NCBI GenBank assembly: GCA_038496445.1 | Contig: JALMLS010000455.1 | Span: forward strand, 496,001-560,000 | Length of the DNA stretch: 64,000 nt | Direction: 5' to 3' | From: Trichosphaerium sp. ATCC 40318 | Lineage: Eukaryota; Discosea; Flabellinia; Trichosidae | Part shown: in pieces, positions 59,059 through 64,000 of the stretch | Numbering within the stretch: the first letter of the stretch is position 1 | How the letters are laid out: each line of letters starts with the position of its first letter | The notes under the pieces: model-generated | The model's database searches: none | Told to the model about the DNA's origin: nothing | What the model saw: only the letters and a program-made list of their open reading frames with translations | Position numbers and translations under genes: made by a program

Positions 59059-60527
59059 ATGAGACGTACAAACGTCCGTTCGAAAGATACCGCTGGCGAC
59101 GTTGAAAGCGGTGATGGTAAACACAAGCAACGTTCCTCTCAATCGAACTGTACAATCGCAAACTGTTTGATTGTGTCATTTATCGGTTTGGTTATTGTTC
59201 TTGTGTTTACGACGCCTCCAGAACGATTTAGAGTACGTTTCGGCCGATAGTAAAAAAAAATGCTTACGTGGTACAGATTTCGTCTACAAATGCTAACGCA
59301 GACGAAGAAGTCGCTGTTGAGGAGGAAACGGTAGATGTAATTGATAGCGAGGTTAAAAGGGAGATTGAGAAACTAAAAGTCGCAAAAGCTACACCAAAAC
59401 CCACCGTTAAGGCTGATCCTATCAACGAGAACGTAAAAGTGGATCTTACAAAAAAAACAAGCGAAGAAAGGCCTATGAAACTACCAGATCTTTCTCGTGG
59501 TGTTAGAACAGGAGGTATTATAACTTTATATTACTTTTTAAACGGCTTTATTGACATTTTAACAGCGTACGTTAAGTTCATTACTAAAAGAGGCAATATT
59601 GTAATAAAACTACTACCACTGGCAGGTACAATATAATTATAATACTCTCGTAAATAAATAGAATTGACTGACAACCATTCAAGCTCCAAAAACTGCTGCA
59701 AACTTTAAGAAACTTGTTGAAGACAAGTATTTCAATGGATGTCATTTTTACAGGTATGTAGTGACTATATATGTTTTTTAATGTAATTAATGTTATCACT
59801 AACACATATCTTATAGGGCTGAGAAAGGATTCGTCCTACAGGCTGGTTGTTGGAACGGTAAGCAATATTATTTTTTGTTGCTTTTTTTTCTTTGCAAGAA
59901 ACGTTTGCTGTGTGTTCCACATATAGGGAGTAGCCCTAAGTACTTGCGTTGTTTCTCTTCTACTATTTGTGCTTGTTATGCCTTTCCTTATTTTTTTGTA
60001 GTTGCTGGTAAAGTATTCCCGTATAAACCGTTACCATTAGAGTATAAGTACGCAATCGATAGCTGAAAGAAAGATGTCTTGGTTTTATTCTAAATATTTT
60101 TGTAGACTACCTAATAAGCAAAAGTTTATAAGTATGGCAAGAACAAGTAATCCAAACAGCGCAACTAGCGAATTTTCAATCATGCTTGGTGATAACAGTA
60201 CGTAAAACGATGTCAAGCTCTAAAACAAAAAAACTGATTTTTTTTTTTCAAACGTTTTTGAGCGTTGTCTTGTAATCTAACGCACTTTTTTTTTGCAATA
60301 GGTAGATGGCTTGGCCCTGGTGGATCTGGTACGTAGTTTTGTTTAATATCACGTGATTGTCACGTGCTAATTCTTAAATAGATTCCTATGGTTATGCTGT
60401 TTTTGCAGTTGTTACTGAAGGTTGGGACTTGATAATGAAGACATCTCTAGAAGAGACAAAGCCACAAGGTGGTATTAAGGTATTACAAGAAACCTTAAAA
60501 ATAGAAGATACAGTAATAGTAATGTAA
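59059..60527 (+). CDS. Membrane-anchored cyclophilin-type peptidyl-prolyl isomerase
   Basis: The N-terminus is cytoplasmic and charged (MRRTNVRSKDTAGDVESGDG), followed by a signal-anchor helix (IANCLIVSFIGLVIVLVF) and an acidic/Lys linker. The cyclophilin fold reads APKTAANFKKLVEDKYFNGC, HFYRAEKGFVLQAG (catalytic Arg region kept), KFISMARTSNPNSATSEFSI, MLGDNSRWLGPGGSDSYGYA and VFAVVTEGWDLI. The layout resembles plant CYP21-4-type Golgi cyclophilins (type II membrane). The active site is divergent (SEFSI in place of the usual SQFFI), so isomerase activity may be weak. About eight exons; the protein ends KIEDTVIVM at 60527. Confidence 0.78.
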
Positions 60528-60779
60528 AAAAAACCATCAAAAATTAATACAGCTTTCAACCAATCTCTCCACCGTAAACTTGAGATTAATTTGTATGTGA
60601 TTATTTACTACCTTGGTAGCAATCATTTCGCCGTTAAGATAGCCCTTGTTTTTCGTCCAATAATGTCATACAGTCAGCAGTAAAGACATTCACTGGCTGT
60701 CACATACAGGTCTTGGAATGTTGCTACTAAATTGTACAACTTCACTGAAACTAAGTAAGGTAGTTGAAAGCGACAATTG

Positions 60780-61605
60780 ATGGAGTCACAGCTTGTTTTT
60801 ATATGGTTACATGGGCTTGGGGATAGTGGTGAAAGCTACAAGGACGAGCTCAAGAGCGCCTTGAAGTCTGTACCACATAAAGTAACATATGAGCTTCCTA
60901 CGGCACCTAAACGTAAGGTTACGTATTTTAAAGGAAGAGAAGTGTCAGGTATGCATAAATACAATAAAAAAACGTAAACAAAGGCTCCTGACGCGATCCG
61001 AAGCATGGTATGATATGTACACGGACGTAGAGAAGGAAGACGAAGAAGGTCTTGAGGAATCACGTCAAACAGTCGAAAAGATCGTAAAAGTACGTCAAAA
61101 TAGTATAATACTAACGTGAACGTCGTTTACATTGATAACAAACTGTTTGTTTGCTAACCCACTGAAGAAACACATCGACAACGGATGCGATCCTTCTCGA
61201 ATTGTACTGGGAGGTTTCAGTCAAGGAGGTGTAGTTGCTTTGCACACAGCACTAAACTTAGACGTTGTAAGTTTATTATAATACATATTTTATGTTGATC
61301 ACGTGCGTAATATTATGTAGGATATTGGTTGTGTTGTATCAGTGTCTGGAAGACTTGCACATAGGAAAAAGTTTCATAAGTTTTTTAAGAAAGTTAGAGG
61401 AAGAATACAACTTCCTATATTGTTTACTTTTGGTTCTAATGATGATATTAATGATGTATTGAAGTTATCTTATTCTATGCTTGATGATATGGAGTTTAAT
61501 GTTGTTGTAGAGGAGATAGAAGGGCTTGTGCATAACTACAATCCAGCTTTTAGTACTTCTATTGGTAGATTTGTTGTAAAAACTCTTTGCAATAAAGACT
61601 CTTAA
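60780..61605 (+). CDS. Acyl-protein thioesterase / lysophospholipase-type carboxylesterase
   Basis: The start MESQLVFIWLHGLGDSGESY contains the HGLGD oxyanion loop of APT1/LYPLA enzymes, which remove palmitate from proteins. Next come YELPTAPKRKVTYFKG, WYDMYTDVEKEDEEGLEES (the W-[FY]-D motif), IVLGGFSQGGVVALHTALNL with the nucleophile Ser in GFSQGG, LPILFTFGSNDDIND with the catalytic Asp, and EGLVHNYNPA with the catalytic His. The triad is complete and the length is close to the family norm. Four exons are joined in frame. The start at 60780 is the first ATG in frame. Confidence 0.88.
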
Positions 61606-62014
61606 CTACTCAGCTAAAACCATTTTAATGCCTTTCTGTTGGTTACTCTACATGCTTACATAAAGACAAAACCGATAAAGCACTGAATCCGAAAAATGTT
61701 AAGATAGAAAACCATCAAAAAATATTGCTTGGATAAAAAACAGCCTGTTTATTCTTGCTTTTCGGTATGGATGCTATCACCGACTCTATTGGTTTATTTG
61801 TATCTAGCACAGATATGACACAACTTTTTACAATTGAAATCTCGAGTGCCATTGAATCTATGTAGCTAACAGAACTGGTAGTAAGGCAAGTGTATTTTTT
61901 TTTGTACAAATTATAAGTTAAATCTCAATTTACAAATTATTATAGCTATGATACAGTTCAGAAGGCTTGGCTAATTCTTTCTTTTTTCTTCTAGTTTATA
62001 AGTCAAGAGTTTTG
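61606..62014. other. Intergenic between convergent genes
   Basis: AT-rich DNA without a recognisable gene; the only open frames are short. Confidence 0.35.
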
Positions 62015-64000
62015 TTAATTTGTAGATACAGCAAGAGCAAGGTCATCACCAGGATCCGAAGAAGCTCTCATCATAGCTGCTTTATTTGGCGCTGATTTTG
62101 CTGTAGCTAAAGGAGAGCTTGATTGTACTGCTTTTGTCGGTGGGAAGTGTCTTGTTTTCATTGATCTTATGACGTTTCCAAAAGTCTGGAATTTAGATGA
62201 TACTTCCTCTTCTGTAATCTGTTGGTAAAGAAACTTGTTAGTGGTCGAAAGAAACATACAAAAAAAATAAAAGGAAGAAAAAAAACGAACTTTGGCTGTT
62301 TTGTGTTCATCTGCGATATCATCTAGATCATTCTTTATCTTTGAAACCTCCTAAATTTTATGTTGAGTTTATAATCAAGTCTAGTATCACGTGCGTGACG
62401 TAAATAGATTATAATGAAAAAAAGCTTTTGGGATTTTTTCGATTTTTTTTTCGAGAATTTTGGTTTGTACCTTTCCATGTACCGCAATAAACTGTTCTAA
62501 TATATCCTTCATAAACTCGTTACCCTATATTAGAATATTAGCATTAGAAAAAAAAAGCTGAACATTAATTAAGAGTTTCTGCGCTCAAAAACTAAACAGT
62601 AACATTTACGCTTTTTTTTTCGCATACACGGCGTGTCATGTGCGCAGGAGAAATAGATAAAAATTAAATATTTTTCTTTTGTCAAAACTGTGGTTACTGC
62701 ATGCAGGTTCGTACCCTAGAATTAACATCTTTGTTTGGCGCTAACCCAGCCTTTAAAAGAACATCTAGTTAGTACACAAAAGGTTTGTTTGGGTTTTTGT
62801 TTTTTTAATTACCTCGTATTTATGAAATACTGCACACGTGATATCTGCTCCGTTAGCAGTTAAATTTTTTGCTACAAGTCTTATACGACGTAGTTCCTTT
62901 CCAAGTTTTTGAAATTGTTCACCACCACTTGGTGGTGCGATAACTACAGGCATATCCTCGAATAAAGCTTGTGTTATTCCTCTTTCTCCTGAAACATCTA
63001 ATGCTATCCGACAAAAAGACCATACAAGTTTACATAGAACCTTGGCTTGTACAAGCTTCTGTGTTTTCTAGAATAGAATCTTAGTGGGAGAGAAAGTAGT
63101 AGTGAAAAGTATTAAGATCGAAACGAAATTGTTCCACAAAGTTGGGTTTGTTTTGTAACATTGTCTTGTTCTTTTGTTTCTTTCTTTGTTTTATCGTACA
63201 CCAGAGTATTTAACGGGCCATCTAGAAAGTACTTTATCGTATAAACAAACTTGAGATGATGTATGGAATATAAGAACACGTAAGGGACCTAAAGGAAAAC
63301 ATCAGTTGAGAATTCCGTACATTTTTCTAAAGAAACAAATAAAAAAAAAGAGCTAACGCCCTGACTGTTTGTGCGCCCGTTTTTGATAAACAAAAATTAT
63401 AACAAACTCCGTTATCGTAAAACTTACACCGAGAAAGAGAATGTCTAGAAGCTGGTGTTCTCTTATCAAACTCGCTGTAAGAAAAAAACAAAATTAATAT
63501 CACGTGGGTTATGGTGGAGGTATGGCTTTTTTCCGTCATTACTTACTTGTAAGTGCTTTTTGATCTCTTGTGACCATACTGATAAGCTAAGAGGATAGGT
63601 TAGTGTCACTTGCTGCATGAAAGCAAAGAAAGTAATTCAAGAAAACCGTAAGGTTGGCTTTCGTTCTTTCTTCTTACCAATGCTTGCGTTGTATGAAATA
63701 TCAGGTCTAACGGATAGCCGTCTTCTTCTAGCACGCGCTTGGGCGCTCTTATAAGCTGAAGAAGTTATTAGGTGAAGGAAATGAATTACGAAAGTAGAAA
63801 CTTTCCTTTGCAGGTAGAAGAAAACATCAAAAAAAAATAGGAGCAAAAGGCCATCAAAAAAAAAAATTTAGTTTTTTTGTGTAAACACTCAAGGTTAACC
63901 CCACGTGTTATATTCACTTTAGTGTATGTAATTTTATATTCAACTGACGATTTCAGAATACTTTATATAATTAATACATACCATCGACAGGCATCTCAGT
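62015..64000 (-). CDS. Hypothetical helical protein, partial at right edge
   Basis: From the right edge the exons read TEMPVD, YKSAQARARRRRLSVRPDIS, AYQYGHKRSKSTY and EFDKRTPASRHSLSR (basic, Ser-rich, possibly phosphoregulated). A long exon follows: KLVQAKVLCKLVWSFCRIAL, DVSGERGITQALFEDMPVVI, APPSGGEQFQKLGKELRRIR, LVAKNLTANGADITCAVFHK. Helical exons come next (GNEFMKDILEQFIAVHGK, EVSKIKNDLDDIADEHKTAK), and the tail ends DDLALAVSTN at 62015. Splice sites join in frame throughout. I do not recognise the family; a cytoskeletal or trafficking adaptor would fit the composition, but nothing shows it. Confidence 0.55.

Overview
The window looks like nuclear DNA of a unicellular eukaryote (protist). 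It is AT-rich, and most genes are cut into small exons by introns of about 40-190 bp, many starting GTACGT and ending in a pyrimidine stretch plus AG. The genes are eukaryotic: cytosolic ribosomal protein eL42, mitochondrial ribosomal protein mL41, Rab7, a Ras GTPase, a homeodomain protein, a RhoGEF, cyclophilin and protein isoaspartyl methyltransferase. I see no operons, rRNA, CRISPR arrays or convincing tRNA genes. The species cannot be named from sequence alone. Exon limits were read by eye from frame continuity and GT/AG sites, so gene ends are firmer than internal junctions, and several 5' exons remain unresolved.

Layout. 1-75: start of a Q/P-rich protein running off the left edge. 0.5-10.9 kb: a giant sacsin-like gene (minus) with two Hsp90-type ATPase modules. 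11-12.8 kb: a small membrane protein and a convergent basic protein carrying four GTVGFL-like motifs. 13-20 kb: C2-domain protein, RRM protein, mL41, a small basic protein, isoaspartyl methyltransferase, BTB/T1 protein. 20-31 kb: an accessory region with an F-box/LRR gene, an atypical Ras, a LamG-like fragment, a MORN gene and two F-box/MORN_2 genes. 31.5-35.7 kb: a small secreted protein, a class I methyltransferase and another F-box/MORN_2 gene next to a MITE-like element. 36.5-47.8 kb: housekeeping block with a mitochondrial TPR protein, EF-hand protein, CxxC protein, Rab7, WDR25/PRP17-like protein, eL42, histone-fold protein and homeodomain protein. 49.5-54.7 kb: second MITE copy, second F-box/LRR gene, a decayed MORN-gene copy, an F-box-RhoGEF and a 2OG-Fe(II) oxygenase. 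55-64 kb: NIT-domain membrane sensor, LamG/PT-stalk membrane protein, membrane cyclophilin, acyl-protein thioesterase, and a coiled gene leaving the right edge.

The most unusual content is the set of five F-box-like genes carrying LRR or MORN_2 arrays, four of them with no intron in the coding frame and one with a single 5' intron, inside an otherwise intron-dense genome. They are accompanied by a MORN gene, a decayed copy of it, a stray RhoGEF tail, and two copies of a 243-260 bp inverted-repeat element that lie in the same relative orientation upstream of two family members. This suggests recent duplication and shuffling of a repeat-protein family. Other points of note are a Ras with Pro12 and Arg61 substitutions, a eukaryotic NIT sensor, the repeated GTVGFL motif, and a strong excess of the palindrome CACGTG.
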